41,913 nucleotides of DNA, from assembly GCF_000718165.1 (NCBI RefSeq), contig NZ_JOEY01000066.1, positions 1-41,913 on the forward strand, given 5' to 3'. The position numbers were made by a program, and so were the translations under genes. Source of the DNA: Streptomyces fulvoviolaceus. GTDB lineage: Bacteria; Actinomycetota; Actinomycetes; Streptomycetales; Streptomycetaceae. This document shows, one piece after another, positions 23,165 through 31,909 of the stretch. The notes beneath the pieces are model-generated. The model was not told the DNA's origin. It did no database searches and saw nothing but the letters and a program-made list of their open reading frames with translations. How positions within the stretch are numbered: position 1 is the first letter of the stretch; every line of letters starts with the position of its first letter.

Positions 23165-25147
23165 TTAGACGGCGCCACGCCGATCGGGTGTGCCGAGTTC
23201 GCGGCCCCGGGAGAGGACCGGCAGGTTGCGGGACGGTGTCCGGTCGCGCGGAACTTCCTCCTCGATGCGCAGGGCCCCGGAGGGGCAGCGGCGTACCGCA
23301 CGCAGTGCCTTGGCTTCCGCGTGGCGCGGCACCTGCGCCTGGGCGACGGTCGGGAAGCCGTCGGCGCCGAGTTCGAAGACTTCCGGGAGGATGTCCGCGC
23401 ACAGGCCGTGGCCGCGACACAGGGTCCAGTCGAGGTAGATCTTTTGACGGCTGCCGCCGGCCTCTGCGGGCTCGTGTCCGCCCGGAACACTCGCGGCAGC
23501 TCTGGGACCTGCGGGCAGAAGGCCTTGCACGGGCCGTCCGCAACCGTTCCCGAGGACGTGCGCGGCCAGGTCGTCGGCGAAGGCCTTGATGGTGGACTCC
23601 AGGAACATCGCGGAGCCGTCCGGGTGCGAACAAGCACCGCGCCGCTTCACGTTCTTGGCGACCTGCTTGAGCGCCTCCAGGGCGGCCGGTCCGCCGCCGT
23701 TGAGGATGTCCTCCAAGCCGCGCGCGGCGGCCGGCAGACCGAGGTAACAGGGACCGCACTGTCCCGCGCTCTCCTCGGCCAGCCACTGCGCCACGCGCAG
23801 CGACTCGCCCAGCGGACAGGTCTCCTGGGTGATCGGCAGGATCGCGCCGGCGCCGAGCGCACCGCCCACCGCGTCCAGGGAGTTGCGGGAGACGATGGCC
23901 TCGTTGACCGTCGCCGCGTCGATCCATTTGCCGTGGTAGCCGCCCGTCAGCACGCCCTGCGGCATCGGCGGGGCGCCGGCGAGCTGAAGGACGTAGCGCA
24001 GGGGCACGCCCGTGGGGACCTCGATCACCATGGGGCGCGCGACCGCGCCGGAGACCGTGAGCATGACGGTGCCCGGCTCGTCGTACAGACCGGTGTTGCC
24101 GTAGCGCTCCGGGCCGATGCGGGCCGCGATCGCCAGCTGGGCGAACGTCTCGGCGTTCGACAGCAGGGTGGGCGCGCCGCCGACGCCGCTCTGCGAGCCG
24201 CTGACCTTCCGGCCGGGCGGGATCGCCGGGCCGCCGTCGATCGAGCGGATCAGCGACGCTGCCGCTCCGGTCACCATCCGGCTGGGGTTGCGCTGCACGG
24301 ATACGCGCAGCGCCGAGCGGCGTCCGTTGCTCAGGCCGCGTTCGGCGAGCGCGGCCTCCATCGAGCGCTGCGTCGACTCACGGGTCACCCCGATGACGAG
24401 CGCGCCGGCACCCAGCGCCTCCGCGACCAGCAGCGCGCCGTCCAGGATGAGGTGCGGGGCACGGTTGATCAGCACCGTGTCCTTGCGGCATGTGGGATCG
24501 CTCTCGCTGCCGTTGACCACGACGACCGGCCGTACACCGCGCTTGATCGCCGCTTCGGCGACCGAGCGCAGCTTCTTGTGGAAGGGGAAGCCCGCGCCGC
24601 CGCGGCCCCTCAGGTTGATGTTCTCGGCAAGCCTCGCGAGCTGCTCACCGCCCAAAGGCTCGAGCGGCCCGTGCACCCTGAGGTGCATGGGCAGATCGAG
24701 CCGTTCGACAAGGTCGAAGCCGGAAGTGAGTTGCGGAATACCAACCACGCGGACTTCCGGAACGTCGGGCAGGCTGCCCTCGAGGTCCCGCGGTGTCGTC
24801 CAGTCTGTACGGGCGGCAGTCGAGACCGATGCGGATCGGCGGCCGGTGTCGGCAGGCAGACTGGGCTGCGCGGTCGCCTGCTTGTGGGCGGCTGCCTTGC
24901 GCAGCGTGTCCGCCAGCCTGTGATCGACATCGGTCGATGCCGTGATCATCTCCTGGAGCGTCTCGTTGCCGGTGCGCAGCATCCGGGTGAGCAAGGACGG
25001 CTTCGGGTCCGCCTGTGCAGCAGCGTCACACGTGGCCGACAGCTTTGCGTCGATGTCGGTCGACGCCTCCAGTGCGGCCTCCAGCTCGGCCGTCCCCGCC
25101 TCGATGAACATCTGAAGGCGGGAGTTCAAGGACGGGTTGGCGCTCAC
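23165..25147 (-). CDS. NuoF-like flavoprotein fused to a ferredoxin, with N-terminal repeats
   Basis: GTG 25147 overlaps the sigma factor stop (GTGA). Of 660 residues, about 1-95 hold two similar units ending PKPSL and TAQPSL (EASTDIDAKLSATCDAAAQA and TASTDVDHRLADTLRKAAAH), not part of NuoF. Then come the FMN/NADH region (NLRGRGGAGFPFHKK, VVNGSESDPTCRKD), an SLBB-type part (TGVPLRYVLQLAG) and the iron-sulphur site ESAGQCGPCYLGL with a later Cys in RRGACSHPDG. NuoF normally has ESCGxCxPC, so one Cys ligand is replaced by Ala. The last 100 residues are a 3Fe-4S-type ferredoxin: LCRGHGLCADILPEVFEL and RRCPSGALRIEE. It should move electrons between NAD(P)H and an unknown partner; it is not a complex I subunit by context. 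It is encoded with a WhiB-sigma fusion. Confidence 0.8.
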   Translation of the reverse strand: MSANPSLNSRLQMFIEAGTAELEAALEASTDIDAKLSATCDAAAQADPKPSLLTRMLRTGNETLQEMITASTDVDHRLADTLRKAAAHKQATAQPSLPADTGRRSASVSTAARTDWTTPRDLEGSLPDVPEVRVVGIPQLTSGFDLVERLDLPMHLRVHGPLEPLGGEQLARLAENINLRGRGGAGFPFHKKLRSVAEAAIKRGVRPVVVVNGSESDPTCRKDTVLINRAPHLILDGALLVAEALGAGALVIGVTRESTQRSMEAALAERGLSNGRRSALRVSVQRNPSRMVTGAAASLIRSIDGGPAIPPGRKVSGSQSGVGGAPTLLSNAETFAQLAIAARIGPERYGNTGLYDEPGTVMLTVSGAVARPMVIEVPTGVPLRYVLQLAGAPPMPQGVLTGGYHGKWIDAATVNEAIVSRNSLDAVGGALGAGAILPITQETCPLGESLRVAQWLAEESAGQCGPCYLGLPAAARGLEDILNGGGPAALEALKQVAKNVKRRGACSHPDGSAMFLESTIKAFADDLAAHVLGNGCGRPVQGLLPAGPRAAASVPGGHEPAEAGGSRQKIYLDWTLCRGHGLCADILPEVFELGADGFPTVAQAQVPRHAEAKALRAVRRCPSGALRIEEEVPRDRTPSRNLPVLSRGRELGTPDRRGAV

Positions 25148-25947
25148 AGCCCACCTCCCGCGTCTTCATCCATCAGACGTTCCAGGTTCTGACGGGCCCG
25201 TCGCAGGTTCTGGCGTACGTTCACGGCCGGCATACCCAACGCCTTGGCCGTCTCGGACGGCTGGCAGCCATCGATTTCGAACGCCATCACCGTACGCTGC
25301 AGCAACGGCAGGCACCGAAGTAGCTGGACCAGTGCCAATCTCTCCGCAACGTCATCGCTGTGATCCCTCATCGGGCTCTCCGAGATACTCTCGGTCAGCT
25401 CGTCCGGCCTGATCCGGTGCACGGACTTCAACCACATACGGTAGGCCGTGGTGCGCAGCCATGGCTGGGGGCACTCAACGCGGTGCCAGGTCGCGGCCAG
25501 TTCCACGCACGCGGACTGCGCGGCGTCCTCTGCGTCTTGCCGTGTGCCACCTGCACTGATCAGAAAGGCCACCAGGGGCACGAACCGAGCATGGAACACG
25601 GCGTTGAAGGCTGCCTCCTCCTCAGAGCTCAGCCAGGGCAGGCACCGCTGCTGCTGCGCGAGCGCGGCCGCCTTCTCGAAGTCCGTCCCGGTGGCCTCGA
25701 GAATCCCGAGCCAGGAGCTGACCGCTGGCGCCACCCCCAAAAGTGCGCGGCGTTCTCGTTCCGACCAGCCGCCGAAGACGCCGTCCTTGATGCGGTCGTC
25801 GAGAGCGTGGGCCAGACACGGGATCTTAACCGGGCAGCTGAGGCAGTCGGTCTGGCGACGTTCTCGCGCCCTCGCTGGAACGAACATCTCCTTAGGGTCA
25901 ACTGTGCGGCAGGCCGCACGGGTTGCCCAATCGGTTCGCCCGCTCAC
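25144..25947 (-). CDS. WhiB-like domain fused to an ECF-type sigma factor
   Basis: GTG 25947 overlaps the stop of the small membrane protein gene. Residues 1-70 are a WhiB-like domain: Cys at 13, 35, 38 and 44 (AAC...DCLSCPVKIPC) and the turn GVFGGWSERERRALL, the usual GV/IWGG box with F for W. This domain binds a [4Fe-4S] cluster in known WhiB proteins. About residues 120-185 form sigma region 2 (DAEDAAQSACVELAATWHRV, PWLRTTAYRMWLKSVHR), and residues 205-260 region 4 (LPLLQRTVMAFEIDG, PSETAKALGMPAVNVRQNLR). WhiB proteins normally bind region 4 of the main sigma factor, so this is a covalent version of that contact. A redox-responsive sigma factor is a reasonable inference. It is co-transcribed with an Fe-S/flavin redox protein. 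Confidence 0.85.
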   Translation of the reverse strand: MSGRTDWATRAACRTVDPKEMFVPARARERRQTDCLSCPVKIPCLAHALDDRIKDGVFGGWSERERRALLGVAPAVSSWLGILEATGTDFEKAAALAQQQRCLPWLSSEEEAAFNAVFHARFVPLVAFLISAGGTRQDAEDAAQSACVELAATWHRVECPQPWLRTTAYRMWLKSVHRIRPDELTESISESPMRDHSDDVAERLALVQLLRCLPLLQRTVMAFEIDGCQPSETAKALGMPAVNVRQNLRRARQNLERLMDEDAGGGL

Positions 25948-26171
25948 GCCGAACGCCTTCGTGTCCTGCGCCCATCCCCGACCTCGATGGTCAGCTGGTC
26001 TGCTTCGTCGACGAAGCGACTGCCCTGGGGAAGCTCACGCACCACGTCACGGCGGAAGGCTCCACGGGCTTCCTCCCGCTGGACGATCCCTCTCACGCGC
26101 ACCCACGTACGCAGCACCATGGCCAGATATCCCACCGCTGTGACGCCTGCCACGACTACATACTCCGGCAT
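25944..26171 (-). CDS. Small single-span membrane protein, first gene of the WhiB-sigma operon
   Basis: ATG 26171 (MPEYVVVAGVTAVGYLAMVL) gives 75 residues with GGAG close upstream. An N-terminal hydrophobic helix (residues 4-20) is followed by a charged cytoplasmic tail, RVRGIVQREEARGAFRRDVV and VDEADQLTIEVGDGRR. Its TGA overlaps the GTG of the WhiB-sigma gene. Small membrane proteins next to ECF sigma factors are often anti-sigma factors, but this one has no zinc-binding motif; that role is a guess from position. Confidence 0.6.
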   Translation of the reverse strand: MPEYVVVAGVTAVGYLAMVLRTWVRVRGIVQREEARGAFRRDVVRELPQGSRFVDEADQLTIEVGDGRRTRRRSA

Positions 26172-27396
26172 CGCTCCATGCTCCGTTCGCCGCTTGGATG
26201 AAGTGGTCATAGAGAAGTGCCATCCACACAAGTCGCGCGTGACCTCGCGCGCCCAAATTTCTCTGCGCAACGGCAAAGTGCCCCGCGCTCAGGGACCATC
26301 ACAGGCAGCAGGCGAAGGCGGGTCGCGGCCCCAGGCGCCAGAAGATCTCCAGGCAGGCGGCACCGCCAGTACTGCAGCAGGGGCGGCCGCCCGGTTCCTG
26401 ACGCCCGATGAAGTGACTGCCCGTCAGGAGGCCTCCCGCAACTCTCTGGGGCACACCGTCACACGGACCCGCATCCGGTCCTGGCTTGTGGGCCGTTGAG
26501 TCGCAGTGGACCCATGCGGAACCTGGCTGGCTCCGGCAGGAGAAGAGACCCAGGGACGCCTGCTGTCGCCGTGCGCGCGTTCGGTCCCGCACCCCCGACG
26601 CCCGGGGCAGCCGCGACCGCCTCCAGGGTCGGGGTCTGGGGTCGAACCCGCAACCGGACAACGCCGCAGTCAGCTCACGCAAGAGCGATCACGGGCGTGG
26701 CCGTTAAGCGGTGTGCCTATGACACGAGGAGTTCTTCATCACCGTCGAGCCGCATGGAAGGCGCTGGAGCGCAGGACCGTGGCTCCCGCCACCCGTGACT
26801 CGGCTGTCCCCTTCGGACCTGCCAGCGCGACCGGCCGGGGCCGACGGGCGGGCAAGGCTGCGAACGCAGCCGGAGCGCCACCTCGGCCAGCACGGCACAC
26901 GTGGCTGCGGCCTGGGCTGCAGTCGCGGGAAACACGATGATCAAGATGACCATGACAGTGGCCGCAGGCCACTAGGGCCACGACGGCACGAGTGGCAGCA
27001 GGGCGGCACTGCGTCGGCGCACAGGCATAAGCACTCCCTTCGGGACATCCAACGGACTCTGCACCTGGGACCGTTGCGTACCGGTGGGTGCACAAACGTG
27101 ATGCTGTCAGCCGGGTTCTTCCACGCCAACCAGCGCGCTCACCCATGTCTCACAGTCATCCCACCGAACTGAAGTTGCCCGTGCAACCCCGGATGAGTAT
27201 CTGGTCCTGACCACTGCGCAGTGGTCAGCCGGCCAGGAAGGAGTAGTTGCGCGCACGTCCCAATCCACCGAACCGGAGGCGGCTTCAAGAGCCTTGAAGC
27301 AGTCACCCACTCATCCCATAGACCACGCACTGCTCGTCCCGTCCTGAGCACTCAGACGTGGTCGGCTGCACCCTCTCCCCAAACCTAAGAAATTAT
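26172..27396. other. 1.2-kb stretch without a supportable gene
   Basis: Open frames exist on both strands but none has family resemblance together with a ribosome site. A short stretch near 26640-26690, read on the minus strand, has tRNA-like wording (GGTTGCGGGTTCGACCCC) but its T-arm does not pair. The region separates the WhiB-sigma operon from the plasmid-like part. Confidence 0.5.
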
Positions 27397-27580
27397 CGAT
27401 GCAGTTGAGACATTCTCGATCCACTTAAGACACCACAGGTCAGAGGACTGTAGGTCGGAGCCCCTTGAAGCGAGATCGCACATGTGACCAGTTCAGAGGC
27501 CTAGCCCTCCCACCCCCAGTTCCTATGAGTGCAGTTGAGGTTCTGCAGGTCACAGCGATGGGCGTGTCTCAACTGCATGG
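27397..27580. repeat. Cluster of direct and inverted CAGTTGAGACA-type repeats
   Basis: ATGCAGTTGAGACA at 27399-27412 and TGTCTCAACTGCAT at 27566-27579 are perfect inverted 14-mers. A diverged direct copy follows the first at a 20-base period (TCGATCCACTTAAGACA, 27417-27433) and another lies at 27528-27542 (GAGTGCAGTTGAGGT). CAGGTCA follows two of the direct copies (near 27436 and 27546). They lie immediately before the first plasmid-type gene. They could be replication iterons, an operator array or a transposon end. Confidence 0.7.
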
Positions 27581-27691
27581 ATAACTGACAGCCCGACCGG
27601 CCCGGCGGGAACGCCCCTGCCTCCCCCCTGCCCTGCCTCCCGGTGTGAGCGGCAACTCACCCGGCACCAACCCGACCAGGAGCGACCCGAC

Positions 27692-29092
27692 ATGACCGCA
27701 ATCACGCACCCCGCCAGAAGCACGCGCACCCCTGCCCAGGAGCCGGCCCCGACCCCTGCCGAAGTGCCGGCGCCCACCGCCCCGATCGCCGAGCAGCTCC
27801 GCACGGCGAACGCCCGGGGCGCGTCCCTGCCCCGCAACCTGGTCCGCCTCACCGCCCAGGCCGAGGCGGCGGGATGGGCCGCCACCGTCGAGACGCAGCC
27901 CGGACACTGCGCGCTGCTGCTCACCGCCCGCCAGGAGGCCGGGGAAACCGTCCTGCGCTGCGTGTGGCAGCTCACCGCCCGGGGCTACCGCTGGGACGGT
28001 GCCACCCTGACCCGCTACGGCCAGCAGACCGCCGAGAACATCGCATGGCGTGCCGTCGGCGACCTGATGGCCGCCGAGGCGCCCACCGCCCGCACACAGC
28101 CGACCGGGCCGGACCTGTCCATGTCGATCTACGGCAAGCCGGACGCGGCAACCGTGACGGCGGAGGTCGTATCCGCCTCCGTCGCCACCACCCCGCCAGG
28201 CGAGGTCCCCGTCATGCTGCGACCGTGGATCAAGGCCACCATCCCCGTGACGCTGTACCCGTCACGGTTCGTCGGGCGCGACTACCTCTGCGCTGACTGC
28301 CTGCTTACCCCCGGAGGCGACGACGCCGCCCCCGACACAGAGCCGGTCCTGTCGGTGCTCCCCACGGGCTATCTCGCGTCGAACGCCGCCTACCTCGAAG
28401 ATCTCGCCGCCTACGCCGTGACCCAGGGGCGCACGCACGAGGAAGGGGCAGCGTTCGGACGGTGGGTGATCTCGTCCGAGATCATGACGTTCGGGGTGTA
28501 CGACTCGGCCTACGAGTGCTGGGTGCTCTCGCTCACGTGCAGCATGACCGCCGCCTACGCGGTGCTCACGCACACGCGGATGAACGGCACGGCGCTGGGT
28601 CTGGAGTGTGGTTGCGGGCAGCGTCACCCCGATTGGCCGTGGGAGCGCGCCACGGTGTGGAGTGAGGAGGAGTGCCACTACCCCGATCTCCGTGCCGTCC
28701 CCATGGACCGGATCGCCGACCTGATCGCCGCGCGCGGGTACCGGGTCGCGGGTCAGTGGTCGACGGGGGACGTTGTCCGCCGGGTGGCTGTCGAGCCGAC
28801 CGCCCCTGACGGAGCGGAGACGGCCCCGGTCGCGGCCGCAACAGTGGACGCCCCGCCGTCCGGCCCGGGAACGGCCGAAGCGTGGGAGTCCGACGGCGGA
28901 GCCTGCCCCGGCATCGAGCCGCCCCATGGCTCCGAGCCTGGCCCGACCGCCACCGCCGCCCCGCAGGAGCCCGAGCCGACCGGCGACGCCCCCGCGGCCC
29001 CTCCCGCCGCGCCGTCCGCGGAGAAGGTGGCCAGGCTGCCCAGGAACGCGCGGACGCTGTCGAGGCAGCGACGGAGAACGGGTGGGACGTGA
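27692..29092 (+). CDS. Unrecognised plasmid-type protein, first part of a likely longer gene
   Basis: ATG 27692 follows AGGAGCGACCCGAC and gives 466 residues as read. After an Ala/Pro-rich start comes a domain LPRNLVRLTAQAEAAGWAAT...CVWQLTARGYRWDGATLTR (residues 50-110). The middle part has WIKATIPVTLYPSRFVG, Cys pairs in YLCADCLLTP and LECGCGQRH, and WVISSEIMTFGVYDSAYECW. The last 20 residues (RLPRNARTLSRQRRRTGGT) read out of frame: the next frame continues EAATENGWDVTVTASLL, which aligns with the first domain with exactly one base missing between about 29040 and 29070. Together the frames make a protein of about 780 residues with the same domain at both ends of a central region. No function is known to me. 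Confidence 0.65.
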   Translation: MTAITHPARSTRTPAQEPAPTPAEVPAPTAPIAEQLRTANARGASLPRNLVRLTAQAEAAGWAATVETQPGHCALLLTARQEAGETVLRCVWQLTARGYRWDGATLTRYGQQTAENIAWRAVGDLMAAEAPTARTQPTGPDLSMSIYGKPDAATVTAEVVSASVATTPPGEVPVMLRPWIKATIPVTLYPSRFVGRDYLCADCLLTPGGDDAAPDTEPVLSVLPTGYLASNAAYLEDLAAYAVTQGRTHEEGAAFGRWVISSEIMTFGVYDSAYECWVLSLTCSMTAAYAVLTHTRMNGTALGLECGCGQRHPDWPWERATVWSEEECHYPDLRAVPMDRIADLIAARGYRVAGQWSTGDVVRRVAVEPTAPDGAETAPVAAATVDAPPSGPGTAEAWESDGGACPGIEPPHGSEPGPTATAAPQEPEPTGDAPAAPPAAPSAEKVARLPRNARTLSRQRRRTGGT

Positions 29093-30056
29093 CCGTCACC
29101 GCCAGCCTCTTGAACGGCCGTTTCGCGCGTGCGGTCAGAGTGACCGGTACGTTCCCGGTGCGCGCCGGAGTCGAGGAGTTCACCGCCCGGTGCGTGTGGG
29201 ACGGCGCCCGCTACTGGGGGTCCGCCTCCGAGCACGACGGCCGTTTCGGTGCCGGTTTCCGGGAGGTGCTCGCCTGGGTACGCGACGTGCGCGCCGTCAA
29301 CCGCGCGGCCGAGGAGGCAGGCCGGACCGTGTGGGGACGGGACGCGGCCGAGTGGCGCCGCCAGCTCGCCGACGCCGTCACCAAGATTGCCGAGACAGCG
29401 GCGGAAGCACGGTCCGAGCACGGCCAGGTGACCGGCGACGCCGCCGAGCGGTCCGGGGCAGCTCTGGCCAACGCCGAGCAGGCGCACCGGGACGCGGTCG
29501 ACGCCCTCACCCAGGCCCAGCGCGGCTACCAGGTGTACGGGGGCGAGGACGCGCGGCCCATCGCGGCGGAGCGGGATGCGGTGCTGGACGCGGGCAGGCG
29601 GGTGCGCGCCGCCCTGGAGCAGGTCAAGGACGCACCGCGCGCGACGGAAGCCGAGTCGCTCGCCCTGGTGGCGATCGCCGAGGCCGAGCGCGAGTTGCAG
29701 GCCCAGGAGGAAGCGTGGCGGGCACGGCTTGCCGCCGAAGGACGGGAGCCCACCGCCGCCGCGTACGGGTGGCTCATCCAGATGTTCGAGGACCCCATGC
29801 GCGCGTGGGTGGCCTGGCACACCGAGCACGGGCGCGCCGGCGAACCCTTCCACGAGGCCTACGACCGGTGGACCGAGGAGCGGCACGGCCAGGGACACCG
29901 GCCCGCGTACACCCGGGCATTCCTCAACGCGAACGCCGCCCCGGTAGCCGCGACCAGCAGGCCGACGCCGCGTTCATGGCCGCCGTCGGCGCCGACCTGG
30001 CCGCCGCCGACCTGAGCGTCACCACGGCCCTGCCCGAGCCGACCCCCACCGCCTGA
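29089..30056 (+). CDS. Second part of the duplicated-domain protein, with another frame break at its end
   Basis: A GTG at 29089 overlaps the preceding stop (GTGA) and could start a separate gene, but the same frame is protein-like upstream of it, so I favour one gene broken by a frameshift. The product continues RFARAVRVTGTFPVRAG, FTARCVWDGARYWGS, then a long helical, charged region (NAEQAHRDAVDALTQAQRGY, AESLALVAIAEAERELQAQE), a coiled-coil-like body. It ends at 30015 out of frame. One base added to the CC at 29948-29949 would give RDQQADAAFMAAVGADLAAA and a stop at 30056, a more natural end. Function unknown. Confidence 0.55.
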
Positions 30057-30109
30057 CAGCCCCTTGGGCCGGGCGCCCACCGCGCCCGGCCCCGCTTCCT
30101 GGAGTCCTC

Positions 30110-30833
30110 ATGCCCTCCCACGCCACGTACCAGCTCATCGGCGATCGCTCCCACCAGTGCGACGCCACCGCCACCTGGACCCACAACGGCGCCCGCGCAT
30201 ACGTCCTGTGCGACGGCATCGGCTCCAGTGACGCGGTGCACGCCTGGACGAACACCGCCGCCCGCCGCCTTGCCCGCACCGCCGCCCGCCGCACCGACGC
30301 CGAGGCCGGCCTACGGGCCGTCTACAGCAACTACGCCGCCGAGCCGGAGCGGCAGGACGAGTACGCCCGCTACGACCTGCCCGCCGCGTGCGCCGTCGTC
30401 GCCGTCACCGCCCCCGGCAAGCCGCTCACCGTCGCCTGGTGCGGAGACGCCCGGGCCTACGTCCTCACCCCACGCGGCACCCTCCACCGTCTCACCGACG
30501 ACCACAACCGCCGCCGCGTGTCCCAGGGCAGCCGCAACCTCATCACGTCCTGCCTGGGAGCGACGGAGACCGACGAGGAGAGGAAGGCCCAGTTCGGCCA
30601 CCCCGCGATCGAGTCCATGTCCCGCGTCATGGAGAACTGCCGCCTGCTGCTCGCCAGCGACGGCGCGTACGAGCCGCTGGAGGACTCGGCCCGCAACCTC
30701 GCCGACTACCTCACCGGTTCCCCCCGGCACGCCGCGCGCGACGTCGCGGCATTCGCGGTCGCCCACGCCGCGCCCCACATCGACAACGCAACCGCCCTGG
30801 TCGCCGATCTGCGCACCGCCCCCCCTCGCGTAA
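30110..30833 (+). CDS. PP2C-type protein phosphatase
   Basis: ATG 30110 follows TCCTGGAGTCCTC (GGAG 8 bases upstream). The protein has the PP2C metal-site series: DRSHQCDAT, VLCDGIGSSDAV, WCGDARAYVL, LLASDGAYEPL and the final IDNATALVADL, so the catalytic core of about 240 residues is complete. Such enzymes remove phosphate from Ser/Thr. As written, the frame runs on without a stop into the methyltransferase gene. If the seven-C run at 30819-30825 had six, the protein would end TAPLA at the TAA 30831-30833, a natural length. I place the end there. The fused reading is possible but less likely. It lies between the unknown duplicated-domain protein and a methyltransferase, all in one direction. 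Confidence 0.75.
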
Positions 30834-30919
30834 GGCGCAGCCCGCATCCGAGCACCCGCCGCCGATCCGGGCAGCACTCCCGGACCGGCCCCCCACCCCA
30901 CCCCGAAAGGCGGCATGCC

Positions 30920-31817
30920 ATGCCCGGAAAGCTCAGCAAGGAGCAGGCCCAGAAGCACAACCGGGCGTGCGAACTGGTCGCAGCCGAGCAGGAGTTGACG
31001 GAGGAGGAACGGGAGTTCGTTCTCGACCACTACCACGAGTCCGCGCACACCGGCCGCGCTCTGGACGGCGCGTTCTTCACCCCGGCCGAGCTGGCCGGCC
31101 AGCTCCACCTCGTGGTTCCCGGGCAACCGGATCATCGACCTGTGCGCGGGCATCGGGCGCCTGGCCTGGCACGCCCGCGACTACTGGGGCCGACGCTGGG
31201 AGCGCCTGCCGCCGCGCGAGATCGTGTGCGTGGAGAAGAACCCGGAGTACGTGCGGGTCGGGCGGCGCATCCTGCCGGAGGCGACGTGGATCTGCGCCGA
31301 CGTGCTGGACGTCCCGGCCATGGATCTTGGCCCCTTCGACTGCGCGATCAGCAACCCGCCGTTCGGGCGGATCAAGCGCAGCGGCAACGCCCCCGGATAC
31401 CGGGGACCGCTGTTCGAGTTCCACGTGATCGCGGTCGCCGAGACGCTCGCCCGTCGGGGCGCGTTCCTCATCCCGAGAGACTCCGCCCCGTTCCGCATCG
31501 AGACCGGATTCGTTGATCAGCACTCGCCCGAGTACGAGCGCTTCCACCGCGAGAGCGGAATCACGCTCCGCCCCAACCCCGGGATCCCCACCGACCTTTA
31601 CCGCGACCAGTGGCACGACGCCTCACCGGCCGTCGAAATCGTGCTGCACAACCGCGACGAGGACATGTTGGAGGCCCAGGCCGAACGGTCCGCGCACGCG
31701 GACCGGGAAGCCCTGGCCAGCCGCCCGCGCAAGCCGAAGACTCCGCACACCAGGGCAGCGCCGAGGGCAGCGCAGGATGCCGGGTTCAGCGACTGCGGCA
31801 GGGACACATTGTCCTGA
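30920..31817 (+). pseudogene. N6-adenine-type DNA methyltransferase, one frame break
   Basis: ATG 30920 (MPGKLSKEQAQKHNRACELV) has CGAAAGG about 12 bases upstream. The first frame reaches AFFTPAELAGQLHLVVPG. The SAM-binding motif IIDLCAGIGRLAWHARDYWG continues in another frame; removing one G from the GGG at 31121-31123 joins them as LVVPGNRIIDLC. Then come VCVEKNPEYVRVGRRIL and the catalytic DCAISNPPFGRI (NPPF), typical of class I N6-adenine or similar methyltransferases, and a stop at 31817. The corrected protein is about 298 residues. No restriction partner is adjacent; solitary methyltransferases of this kind are common on plasmids and phages. If the break is real, the gene is dead. Confidence 0.75.
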
Positions 31818-31846
31818 AAGGCCACTGATCAACCCCCATGAAGGTG

Positions 31847-31874
31847 TATTATTGATTTTACGGATTAGCGGCAA
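31847..31874 (+). promoter_or_regulatory. Backbone element copy 1 (TATTAT-ATTGATT...AGCGGCAA)
   Basis: This 28-base block carries TATTAT as a possible -10 box, then ATTGATTTTA and, after 5 bases, TTAGCGGCAA. It matches the copy at 35033-35060 in 21 of 28 positions without gaps and is related to the copy at 40489-40516. It lies 35 bases before the start of the split gene. No clear -35 box is seen. Confidence 0.65.
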
Positions 31875-31909
31875 TCCATCCAGCACCACTCGACACAGGA
31901 GGACCCACG

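Noticed and set aside
22979..25192. 737-residue open frame on the plus strand
   Set aside because: Antisense to the NuoF-ferredoxin gene, which has intact motifs and coupled neighbours.
26630..26700. tRNA-like wording on the minus strand (GGTTGCGGGTTCGACCCC)
   Set aside because: The T-arm stems do not pair and no acceptor stem or anticodon arm can be folded; at most a decayed attachment-site remnant.
29030..31130. Programmed ribosomal frameshifting as explanation for the frame changes
   Set aside because: No slippery heptamer followed by a clear structure was seen, and the shifts go in both directions in several unrelated genes.
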